A stretch of DNA of 5,309 nucleotides, from the NCBI GenBank assembly GCA_947458795.1, contig CANHCD010000174.1, forward strand, positions 1-5,309. The letters run 5' to 3'. Below the pieces are notes generated by a model. That model ran no database searches, was not told where the DNA came from, and saw only the letters and a program-made list of their open reading frames with translations. This document shows positions 1-5,309 of this stretch, in pieces; positions within the stretch are counted from its first letter, which is position 1, and every line of letters begins with the position of its first letter. Origin of the DNA: Cyclobacteriaceae bacterium. GTDB lineage: Bacteria > Bacteroidota > Bacteroidia > Cytophagales > Cyclobacteriaceae. A program made the position numbers and the translations under genes.

Positions 1-2097
1 CATATCAATGATGATTTTCTGAGAGATCTCCCAAACCGTCTTGTAGAGGTCTTTGATATTTTGTGGTATTCCAGGAACAGAAAGAACCGATCCATTGGTG
101 GAGATGAGGCGATTTCTCATGGTATCATTCCACAATCCCAACTCAATCAAATCTTTCATTAAGTGCTTGTTGACTACAATAAACTCTCCAGAAAGGGTTC
201 TTCGTGTATAGATGTTTGAAGTATAAGGCTCAAAGCATTCGTTGTTACCCAAGATCTGAGAAGTGGAAGCGGTTGGCATTGGAGCTACCAATAGGGAGTT
301 TCGCAAGCCGAATTTCTTCACTTTTTCTTTCAATGAATCCCAATCGTAGCGACCAGATTTAGGAGTAACACCCCACATGTCAAACTGGAGAATTCCTTTG
401 GAGGCAGGGCAGCCCTCGTAGGTTTCGTAGGTGCCTTGTGTTTTTGCAAGCTCCATAGAAGTCTCCACGGCAGCGTAGTAGATGGTTTCGAAGATATCTT
501 CATTTAGGCCTCTTGCTTCTACGGAGTCGAAAGGCATTCTTAATAGAATAAATGCATCCGCTAGACCTTGAATACCCAAGCCAATTGGACGGTGTCTAAA
601 GTTGGATTTTCTAGCTTCTTCTACTGGATAGTAGTTGATATCGATCACCTTATTCAAGTTGCGGGTAGCCACTTTGGTGATCTCGTATAGTTTTTGGTGG
701 TCAAAGCGTAGCACACCATCTTCACCGGCGATCACAAATTTAGGTAGCGCAATCGAGGCAAGGTTACATACTGCTACTTCATCAGGAGCGGTATATTCGA
801 TGATCTCGGTGCAGAGGTTAGAAGATTTGATGGTTCCCAAGTTCTGCTGGTTGGATTTTCCGTTTGCAGCATCCTTGTAGAGCATGTAAGGGGTACCGGT
901 TTCGATTTGAGATTCCAATACTTCAAACCAAAGTTCTTGAGCCTTGATCGTTTCTCTGGCTTTTCCTTCCTTCTCGTACTTTTCGTACAATCTCACAAAT
1001 TCTTCTCCATGGCAATCTGCAAGACCTGGAGCTTCATTAGGGCAGAAAAGAGACCAGTCTTCGTTGTTCTCTACGCGCTGCATGAATAGATCTGGAATCC
1101 ACAAAGCATAGAATAGATCTCTAGCACGCATCTCTTCCTTACCATGGTTTCTTCGTAGTTCAAGGAAGTCCTTGATATCTGCATGCCAAGGCTCCAAGTA
1201 GATGGCGAAGCTTCCTTTTCGCTTTCCTCCACCTTGGTCCACATAGCGGGCGGTCATGTCAAAGTTACGTAGCATAGGTACGATTCCATTGGATACGCCG
1301 TTGGTACCTTTGATGTAGCTTCCCTTTGCTCGTACATTGTGGATAGAAAGACCAATGCCTCCCGCAGATTGAGAGATTTTAGCACAGGACTTTAGGGTAT
1401 CGTAGATGCCATCAATGCTGTCATCCTTCATGGTGAGTAGGAAGCAGGAGGAGAGCTGTGGTTTTGGAGTGCCCGCGTTAAAAAGAGTTGGGGTAGCGTG
1501 AGTAAACCACTTTTCAGAAAGCAAATCGTAGGTCTCAATAGCTGCGTCCAAATCCTCACGGTGAATGCCTACGGCTACTCGCATGAGCATGTGTTGCGGA
1601 CGCTCTACTACCTTTCCATCCAGACGGATGAGGTAGCTTTTTTCCAACGTTTTGTACCCAAAATAGTCGTAGCTGAAGTCACGCTTGTAATCGATCGCCT
1701 CATCGAGTTTCGCTGCGTGCTGCTTAATAATTCCATAAACCTCAGTGTCCAATAGCTGGGCATTTCCTCCGGTTATCGGATTGATATAGGTATACAGTCT
1801 TTTCATGGTATTTGAAAAAGACTGGCTGGTAGTTTTGTGTAGGTTAGAGATGGCAATCCGTGCTGCCAAAATAGCGTAGTCTGGGTGACGTACGGTTAGC
1901 GAAGCACAGACTTCAGCTGCGAGGTTGTCGAGTTCGGAAGTGGTCACCCCATCGTAAAGGCCATCGATTACCTTCTTGGCAACTTCAATGGGCTGGATGA
2001 ATTTGGGGTCTAGTTCATAGCACAGGTTTTCTATACGTGCAGTGATCTTGTCGAATCGTACGGATTCTCGTCTTCCGTCTCTTTTAACTACTAACAT
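1..2097 (-). CDS. nrdA: Ribonucleoside-diphosphate reductase alpha (large) subunit, class Ia; C-terminus cut by window edge
   Basis: Catalytic subunit of aerobic ribonucleotide reductase: reduces NDPs to dNDPs in the cytoplasm together with NrdB. I translated 699 codons from the ATG at 2097 without a stop down to position 1. An N-terminal ATP-cone (residues 1 to about 90) begins MLVVKRDGRRESVRFDKIT and keeps Asp16 and Asp57; Asp57 is the residue linked to dATP inhibition in mouse R1, so overall activity control is likely. The catalytic barrel follows, with Cys218 (in QLSSCFLL) and Cys444 (in AVCNLAS) as the redox pair. The thiyl-radical site NLCTE holds Asn427, Cys429 and Glu431. Later come HRPIGLGIQGLADAF and PTASTSQILGNNE. 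The numbering matches human/mouse R1, about 790 residues long, so roughly 90-100 residues are missing, including the Tyr-Tyr radical-relay pair and the C-terminal cysteine tail. It lies 61 bases downstream of nrdB and is probably co-transcribed. There is no Shine-Dalgarno before the ATG. Family assignment is very secure. Confidence 0.97.
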   Translation of the reverse strand, partial: MLVVKRDGRRESVRFDKITARIENLCYELDPKFIQPIEVAKKVIDGLYDGVTTSELDNLAAEVCASLTVRHPDYAILAARIAISNLHKTTSQSFSNTMKRLYTYINPITGGNAQLLDTEVYGIIKQHAAKLDEAIDYKRDFSYDYFGYKTLEKSYLIRLDGKVVERPQHMLMRVAVGIHREDLDAAIETYDLLSEKWFTHATPTLFNAGTPKPQLSSCFLLTMKDDSIDGIYDTLKSCAKISQSAGGIGLSIHNVRAKGSYIKGTNGVSNGIVPMLRNFDMTARYVDQGGGKRKGSFAIYLEPWHADIKDFLELRRNHGKEEMRARDLFYALWIPDLFMQRVENNEDWSLFCPNEAPGLADCHGEEFVRLYEKYEKEGKARETIKAQELWFEVLESQIETGTPYMLYKDAANGKSNQQNLGTIKSSNLCTEIIEYTAPDEVAVCNLASIALPKFVIAGEDGVLRFDHQKLYEITKVATRNLNKVIDINYYPVEEARKSNFRHRPIGLGIQGLADAFILLRMPFDSVEARGLNEDIFETIYYAAVETSMELAKTQGTYETYEGCPASKGILQFDMWGVTPKSGRYDWDSLKEKVKKFGLRNSLLVAPMPTASTSQILGNNECFEPYTSNIYTRRTLSGEFIVVNKHLMKDLIELGLWNDTMRNRLISTNGSVLSVPGIPQNIKDLYKTVWEISQKIIIDM

Positions 2098-2158
2098 ACT
2101 CTGGCGAATTTTTAAAGGGGGTGGTTTGAAATAGGTATTTTGGGGTACTCAAGATTAT

Positions 2159-3139
2159 TTAGAAATCTTCTCCGATGGAGAACCTCGCCACATTATCTGC
2201 TGGTTCGGTAGATTTCATGACTCCAGCTTTCTGGTAGTCACCAACTCTTTTTTCGAAGAAGTTTGTTTTGCCTTGTAGTGAAATCATGTCCATGAAATCG
2301 AATGGATTGGTACTGTTCCACTCCTTCTCACATCCAAGCTCCATAAGCAATCGGTCTGCTACAAATTCAATGTATTGACACATCAAATCAGCGTTCATTC
2401 CGATCAGGCGTACGGGCAAAGCGTCGGTCACAAATTCTTTTTCGATGGCTACAGCATCCATGATGATCAAGCGAACGGTCTCTTTTGGAAGCTGGTTATT
2501 TACGTGTTTGGTGTACAAGTGGCAGGCAAAATCGCAATGCAATCCTTCGTCTCTTGAAATCAATTCGTTCGAGAAGGTAAGTCCTGGCATAAGCCCTCTT
2601 TTCTTAAGCCAGAATATGGAGCAAAAGGATCCTGAGAAGAAAATACCTTCTACAGCTGCAAAGGCGATCAAGCGCTCCTGGAAGGAGCCATTGTCAATCC
2701 ATCTCAAAGCCCAGTCTGCTTTCTTCTTTACGCAGTCGATGTGCTCAATGGCATTGAGTAGGCGATCACGCTCCACGTTGTCTTTGATGTAAGTATCGAT
2801 CAATAACGAGTAGGTCTCGGAATGGATATTCTCCATTGCGATTTGGAAGCCGTAGAAAAATTTGGCTTCGGTGTATTGTACTTCAGCCACAAAGTGTTCG
2901 GCAAGGTTTTCATTTACAATCCCATCGGAAGCGGCAAAAAAGGCAAGGATGTGAGAGATGAAATGTCTTTCTCCATCGTTCAAGTTTTTCCAGTCGGAAA
3001 GGTCTTGGCTTAGGTCTATCTCCTCAGCTGTCCAAAAGCTGGCCTCAGCTTTTTTGTAGTACTGCCAGATGTCGGCATGCTGAATAGGAAATAAGACAAA
3101 TCGGTTACCATTCTCTTCTAAAATCGGCTCGTGCTGCAT
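2159..3139 (-). CDS. nrdB: Ribonucleoside-diphosphate reductase beta (small) subunit, class Ia, diiron-tyrosyl radical
   Basis: Radical-generating subunit of class Ia ribonucleotide reductase; it passes a radical to the NrdA active-site cysteine. The protein has 326 residues, shorter than mouse R2 (390) mainly because it lacks the N-terminal extension. The ferritin-like fold carries all six expected metal ligands: Asp72 (AASDGIVNENL), Glu103 and His106 (AMENIHSE), Glu164 (AAVEGIFF), Glu198 and His201 (SRDEGLH). Tyr110 sits four residues after His106, where the stable tyrosyl radical forms, so this is a tyrosyl-radical enzyme rather than a Tyr-less (class Ic-type) one. Trp36 (SFWTAEE) matches mouse Trp103, and Tyr302 (GDYQKAGVM) matches the C-terminal relay tyrosine. 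The tail ends in Phe, as in the R1-docking peptides of eukaryotic R2. The start is well fixed: an in-frame TAG lies two codons upstream of the ATG. There is no Shine-Dalgarno, as usual in Bacteroidota. It is first in the operon, ahead of nrdA. Confidence 0.98.
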   Translation of the reverse strand: MQHEPILEENGNRFVLFPIQHADIWQYYKKAEASFWTAEEIDLSQDLSDWKNLNDGERHFISHILAFFAASDGIVNENLAEHFVAEVQYTEAKFFYGFQIAMENIHSETYSLLIDTYIKDNVERDRLLNAIEHIDCVKKKADWALRWIDNGSFQERLIAFAAVEGIFFSGSFCSIFWLKKRGLMPGLTFSNELISRDEGLHCDFACHLYTKHVNNQLPKETVRLIIMDAVAIEKEFVTDALPVRLIGMNADLMCQYIEFVADRLLMELGCEKEWNSTNPFDFMDMISLQGKTNFFEKRVGDYQKAGVMKSTEPADNVARFSIGEDF

Positions 3140-3213
3140 CGCTCTCTAGTGTTTGTAATCTAAGGATTGGGTATTTTTAACTAATAAATGGCCATTGGGG
3201 ATTCCTGTGAAGG

Positions 3214-3226
3214 AAAAAGCTGCCTT
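3214..3226 (+). repeat. 13-base direct repeat, copy 1
   Basis: AAAAAGCTGCCTT occurs here, about 75-85 bases upstream of nrdB within its likely untranslated leader. The identical 13-mer recurs in the same orientation at 3586-3598, upstream of rplU. Seen directly in the sequence; function unknown. On the minus strand, AAAAG-GCAG-CTTTT could form a weak 5-bp hairpin here. Confidence 0.6.
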
Positions 3227-3244
3227 TTCAGAACAGCTATCCAA

Positions 3245-3252
3245 CAAATATG
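3245..3252 (-). promoter_or_regulatory. Candidate -7 box for nrdBA
   Basis: On the minus strand this reads CATATTTG, one mismatch (first base) from the Bacteroidota -7 consensus TAnnTTTG. It lies 105 bases upstream of the nrdB ATG, implying a leader of roughly 100 bases. No TTG sits at the expected distance of about 19-21 bases upstream; the nearest is about 31 bases away. It is the best candidate I found on this strand, but weak. Confidence 0.25.
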
Positions 3253-3303
3253 AGGATGAAAAAGGGAATAAAAAAGTTGAAAACAAGCTGAAAATGAAGA
3301 TTA

Positions 3304-3316
3304 TGACCCTCGGTCA
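3304..3316. promoter_or_regulatory. Perfect TGACC-CTC-GGTCA palindrome, possible operator
   Basis: A perfect 5-bp inverted repeat with a 3-base centre, extended on both sides by two more pairs after one mismatch (3301-3319). It stands out as relatively GC-rich inside an AT-rich region, 165 bases upstream of nrdB. The shape suits a dimeric repressor site, but no regulator can be named from sequence alone. Confidence 0.3.
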
Positions 3317-3472
3317 AAAACTATATAAACTTCTTAATGTCAATTAGATAATATCAAATGAATTAAGTAAAGAATCAATTTTATTTCTTGATTTTGCCCG
3401 TTTGAATAATTTTTAAATTCTAAAACTTTTTTTTTAAGCCTAGGCCTGACCTACGTTTTGAATTGTAGTCAA

Positions 3473-3501
3473 TTAAATTTTTAAACATTTTTAAAATTTA
3501 A
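3473..3501. repeat. AT-only imperfect inverted repeat
   Basis: TTAAATTTTTAAA (3473-3485), a three-base CAT loop, then TTTTAAAATTTAA (3489-3501) form a 13-bp stem with one T-T mismatch and no GC pairs. Such low-complexity sequence makes palindromes easily by chance. It might act as a melted or curved element upstream of rplU, but that is inference. Confidence 0.35.
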
Positions 3502-3585
3502 ATAACTCAAAATCAATAAGTTATATAAAATGCAATTTTTGCTTAAAAATTTTAGTTCTCCAGAAAGGTGAAGCAAATTAGACTA

Positions 3586-3598
3586 AAAAAGCTGCCTT
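3586..3598 (+). repeat. 13-base direct repeat, copy 2
   Basis: Second copy of AAAAAGCTGCCTT, same orientation as the copy at 3214-3226 and 360 bases away from it. It lies 75 bases upstream of the rplU -7 box. The two copies cannot pair with one another as a hairpin because they run the same way. Confidence 0.6.
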
Positions 3599-3672
3599 CA
3601 AAGTTCCACTAAAAACCGAAACCTATCTTACATCATTTTTGACAAAAGTTTTTTTAGTTTCATTTCAATTCC

Positions 3673-3680
3673 TATATTTG
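3673..3680 (+). promoter_or_regulatory. -7 box of the rplU-rpmA promoter
   Basis: TATATTTG matches the Bacteroidota sigma-A -7 consensus TAnnTTTG exactly and is followed by GCACTCC, a common arrangement in this phylum. Transcription probably starts about 7 bases downstream (near 3687), leaving a leader of only about 20 bases. The -33 element is unclear: the T-rich run ending in TTAG at 3650-3657 is at the right distance but lacks TTG, while TTGAC at 3639-3643 is about 31 bases away, too far for the usual spacing. Confidence 0.7.
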
Positions 3681-3706
3681 CACTCCGATTTCGATAAATC
3701 AAGAAC

Positions 3707-4018
3707 ATGTACGCAATAGCAATCATCGCAGGAAAGCAGTTCAAAGTAACAAAAGATCAATTCGTTTATGCTCCTAAACTAGCATTGGCAATTGGCGCTT
3801 CCGTGGAATTTGACCAGGTCTTGTTGGCAGAAGCCAATGGCACTGTGTCTGTTGGTGCTCCTTTACTTGCAGGAGCCAAGGTATCCGGAAAAGTTCTGGA
3901 TCATGTAAAAGGTGACAAAGTGATTGTCTTCAAGAAAAAGCGCCGCAAGGGCTACAAGAAGAAGAACGGTCACAGACAGGACTTCACCAAAGTAATGATC
4001 GAATCAATCACGCTTTAA
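3707..4018 (+). CDS. rplU: 50S ribosomal protein L21 (bL21)
   Basis: Structural protein of the large ribosomal subunit that binds 23S rRNA. At 103 residues it is the usual full length for bL21. The N-terminus MYAIAIIAGKQFKV is the typical beta-barrel opening with the GKQ(F/Y)KV motif. The family signature is near the C-terminus: the hydrophobic KVIVF segment (71-75), a strongly basic rRNA-contacting stretch KKKRRKGYKKK (76-86), then NGHRQ (87-91) and the final beta strand. The ATG follows an A-rich leader (AATCAAGAAC) with no Shine-Dalgarno, normal for Bacteroidota. It is first in a two-gene operon with rpmA, which starts 35 bases after its stop; a perfect -7 promoter box lies 26 bases upstream. 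Nothing is truncated or unusual. Confidence 0.98.
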   Translation: MYAIAIIAGKQFKVTKDQFVYAPKLALAIGASVEFDQVLLAEANGTVSVGAPLLAGAKVSGKVLDHVKGDKVIVFKKKRRKGYKKKNGHRQDFTKVMIESITL

Positions 4019-4053
4019 GGTAATCATCCAAGAAATCATAAACGAATAAAACC

Positions 4054-4314
4054 ATGGCACACAAGAAAGGTGTAGGTAGTTCCAGAAACGGACGTGATTC
4101 GCAATCCAAAAGATTGGGTGTGAAAAAGTTCGGCGGTGAAGTTGTCATCGCAGGAAACATCCTAGTTAGACAAAGAGGTACAAAACATCATCCAGGTTTG
4201 AACGTAGGTTTGGGCAAAGACCACACCTTGTTTGCGTTGACCCCAGGAGTTGTTTCCTTCAAGAAAAAATTTGATGGAAGATCTTACGTGAGCATCCTGC
4301 CTGCGCAAGATTAA
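4054..4314 (+). CDS. rpmA: 50S ribosomal protein L27 (bL27)
   Basis: Large-subunit ribosomal protein whose N-terminal tail reaches toward the peptidyl-transferase centre. The protein has 86 residues, the normal bacterial size. The N-terminus MAHKKGVGSSRNGRDSQSKR is the canonical form beginning directly at MAHKKG, so it lacks the cleavable N-terminal extension known from Firmicutes L27. It continues with LGVKKFGGE, the conserved rRNA-binding core RQRGTKHHPG (residues 39-48), NVGLGKDHTLFAL and the C-terminal V-x-F-KKK strand. It lies 35 bases downstream of rplU without its own promoter in the gap, so it is expected to be co-transcribed, and it is followed 17 bases after the stop by an intrinsic terminator. 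The obg GTPase gene that follows L27 in many bacteria is absent here. Confidence 0.98.
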   Translation: MAHKKGVGSSRNGRDSQSKRLGVKKFGGEVVIAGNILVRQRGTKHHPGLNVGLGKDHTLFALTPGVVSFKKKFDGRSYVSILPAQD

Positions 4315-4331
4315 TTTCCAATCTATCTTAC

Positions 4332-4363
4332 AAAAACCTCTTCCTCGGAAGAGGTTTTTTTTT
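4332..4363 (+). terminator. Rho-independent terminator of rplU-rpmA
   Basis: The stem AAAAACCTCTTCC (4332-4344) pairs with GGAAGAGGTTTTT (4347-4359). With the last C-G pair open, the GC-rich core CCTCTTC/GAAGAGG closes a CTCG tetraloop. The right arm merges into nine T residues (4355-4363). It begins 17 bases after the rpmA stop. The A-run before and T-run after the stem could in principle let it work on both strands, though no minus-strand gene ends here. Confidence 0.93.
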
Positions 4364-4456
4364 GCCCTTAGCCCACCTTTTTGCCTTTAATCAATTTTTT
4401 TACTTCCTTTTCCAACTTTTCTCCTACCTTAAATCAAGATATTAATACCTAACCCC

Positions 4457-5309
4457 ATGATACCTTTTCAATCTATTCTCCGTAGCAGCATCTTGCTGCT
4501 TCTTATTCTAACTAGTTTCCCTTCTATTGGGCAACAAATTCCTGATCCCAAACTCTATGATGCTGTTCAATGGCGCCTTGTAGGCCCATTTAGAGGAGGT
4601 AGAGCCGATGGAGTAGCAGGAATCAAAGGCAATGACAAATCCTATTACTTTGCCTCTACTGGAGGAGGGATTTGGAAGACGACCAATGCGGGCCAAACTT
4701 GGAAATCCGTATCGGATGGATTTTTTGGTGGATCCATGGGCGCCGTCGCAGTATCGGAAAGCGATACCTCCACAGTCTATGCTGGCGGTGGCGAAAAAAC
4801 CGTCCGTGGCAATGTATCCTTTGGTTACGGAATTTGGAAGAGTGCGGATGCAGGTAAAACCTGGGCTCGAGCTGGCCTCGATAAAAGCCGATTTGTTTCG
4901 CGCCTTCGCATTCATCCCAGCAACCCTAATGTAGTCTACGCGGCTGTACTTGGCGATATTTTTAAGCCCGATGCCACCCGCGGCGTATACAAGACTACCG
5001 ATGGCGGCAAGACCTGGGAGCAGCTTCTTTTTGTGGATGACAAATCCGGTGCAGTAGATTTAGTGTTGGATCCCAACAATCCTGAGGTGCTGTATGCATC
5101 TACTTGGCAACTGCAACGTACTCCCTACAGCTTGGAAAGCGGGGGACCTGGATCCAAACTATTCAAGTCTTCCAACGGAGGAAAAACCTGGGAGGAACTT
5201 TCTTCCAAAGCAACCTTCCCGAAAGGAGTTCTTGGCATCATGGGAATCGCGGTGTCTCCTAAAAACTCCAACCGCTTGTATGCCATCATCGAAAACGAAA
5301 AAGGAGGGG
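4457..5309 (+). CDS. Exported Asp-box (BNR) repeat beta-propeller protein, VPS10/sortilin-like; 3' end beyond window
   Basis: Open from the ATG at 4457 to the window edge (284 codons), so only the N-terminal part is seen. Residues 1-25 form a Sec signal peptide: Arg9, hydrophobic core ILLLLILTSF, then PSIG-QQ as a probable type I cleavage site; no lipobox cysteine is seen. The mature N-terminus contains WRLVGPFRGGRADGVAG, a motif typical of large bacterial VPS10/BNR-type proteins. Four Asp-boxes (S/T-x-D/N-x-G-x-T-W) follow: residues 75-82 (TTNAGQTW), 129-136 (SADAGKTW), 180-187 (TTDGGKTW) and 238-245 (SSNGGKTW). Spacings of 54, 51 and 58 residues fit one motif per propeller blade. Between them, segments such as IHPSNPNVVYAA and LDPNNPEVLYAS repeat. 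Full-length relatives are usually around 1000 residues. The substrate is unknown; sialidase or glycosidase activity should not be assumed from Asp-boxes alone. It has its own transcription unit after the rpmA terminator, with only a weak -7-like TACCTTAA at 4426-4433. Confidence 0.9.
   Translation, partial: MIPFQSILRSSILLLLILTSFPSIGQQIPDPKLYDAVQWRLVGPFRGGRADGVAGIKGNDKSYYFASTGGGIWKTTNAGQTWKSVSDGFFGGSMGAVAVSESDTSTVYAGGGEKTVRGNVSFGYGIWKSADAGKTWARAGLDKSRFVSRLRIHPSNPNVVYAAVLGDIFKPDATRGVYKTTDGGKTWEQLLFVDDKSGAVDLVLDPNNPEVLYASTWQLQRTPYSLESGGPGSKLFKSSNGGKTWEELSSKATFPKGVLGIMGIAVSPKNSNRLYAIIENEKGG

Larger units (their letters stand above)
3140..3706. other. AT-rich divergent intergenic region between nrdB and rplU
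   Basis: A 567-base stretch between two divergent operons. I see no open reading frame with coding character on either strand, and no tRNA or rRNA. The central part (about 3320-3560) is especially AT-rich with long A and T runs. It must contain the promoters of both nrdBA (minus) and rplU-rpmA (plus). The clearest element is the rplU -7 box at 3673-3680. For nrdB the best candidate is a one-mismatch -7 box at 3245-3252 (CATATTTG on the minus strand), about 105 bases before the ATG and without a well-placed -33 box. Other structures are a TGACC/GGTCA palindrome (3304-3316), an AT-only inverted repeat (3473-3501), a 13-base direct repeat (3214-3226 and 3586-3598) and a small hairpin just before rplU (3687-3700). 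The region is long for a housekeeping junction, so a small untranslated RNA cannot be excluded, but nothing positive supports one. Confidence 0.7.

Noticed and set aside
635..880. 81-codon plus-strand open frame antisense to nrdA (also 907-1089 and 1498-1755)
   Set aside because: All are inside the nrdA reading frame, antisense to conserved catalytic segments; shadows.
2445..2792. 115-codon plus-strand open frame antisense to nrdB
   Set aside because: It is fully inside nrdB, which has every catalytic ligand; the translation is low in domain-like features.
3438..3445. GCCTAGGC palindrome next to a T-run, considered as a terminator or operator
   Set aside because: The stem is only 4 bp with no loop, and the T-run is on the wrong side for plus-strand termination; no gene ends nearby.
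3639..3643. TTGAC as a -35 element for rplU
   Set aside because: It is about 31 bases from the TATATTTG box, too far for the usual Bacteroidota spacing of about 19-21 bases, and there is no matching E. coli-type -10 box at 17 bases.
3140..3706. Possible CRISPR array, tRNA or mobile-element remnant in the long intergenic region
   Set aside because: There are no regularly spaced repeats, no cloverleaf, no transposase fragment and no terminal inverted repeats; only a single 13-base direct repeat pair was seen.
4508..4915. 135-codon minus-strand open frame opposite the exported propeller gene
   Set aside because: It lies entirely antisense to a frame with a signal peptide and four Asp-boxes, and its translation shows no recognisable domain; a shadow frame.
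4632..4934. 100-codon plus-strand open frame overlapping the propeller gene in another frame
   Set aside because: The protein has no domain character, while the overlapping frame has clear family motifs.

Overview
The window looks like a chromosomal segment of a member of the Bacteroidota, plausibly a Cytophagales/Cyclobacteriaceae-type marine or soil bacterium; the genus is a guess. Four things point this way: starts with A-rich leaders and no Shine-Dalgarno sequence, a TAnnTTTG-type -7 box in front of rplU, a class I ribonucleotide reductase of the eukaryote-like subtype, and a secreted Asp-box propeller protein of a type common in this phylum.

Layout. Positions 1-3139 (minus strand) hold a two-gene nrdB-nrdA operon for aerobic (class Ia) ribonucleotide reductase. 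nrdB is complete. nrdA follows after 61 bases and runs off the left edge, so its C-terminus is missing. Positions 3140-3706 are an AT-rich, non-coding, divergent intergenic region with several small inverted and direct repeats and the rplU promoter. Positions 3707-4314 (plus strand) hold rplU and rpmA (50S proteins L21 and L27), closed by a clear intrinsic terminator at 4332-4363. From 4457 to the right edge, on the plus strand, runs the 5' part of a gene for an exported protein with four Asp-box (BNR) motifs, resembling VPS10/sortilin-like or glycosyl-hydrolase-like beta-propellers.

How the genes work together. NrdB makes and holds the tyrosyl radical that NrdA uses to reduce ribonucleoside diphosphates, so the pair forms one enzyme supplying DNA precursors. 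L21 and L27 are neighbours in the large ribosomal subunit and form a conserved two-gene operon. The exported propeller protein is functionally unrelated and has its own transcription unit after the terminator.

This is mostly housekeeping sequence and I found no undescribed system. The points most worth checking are the eukaryote-like residue numbering of the reductase and the small repeats in the divergent intergenic region.
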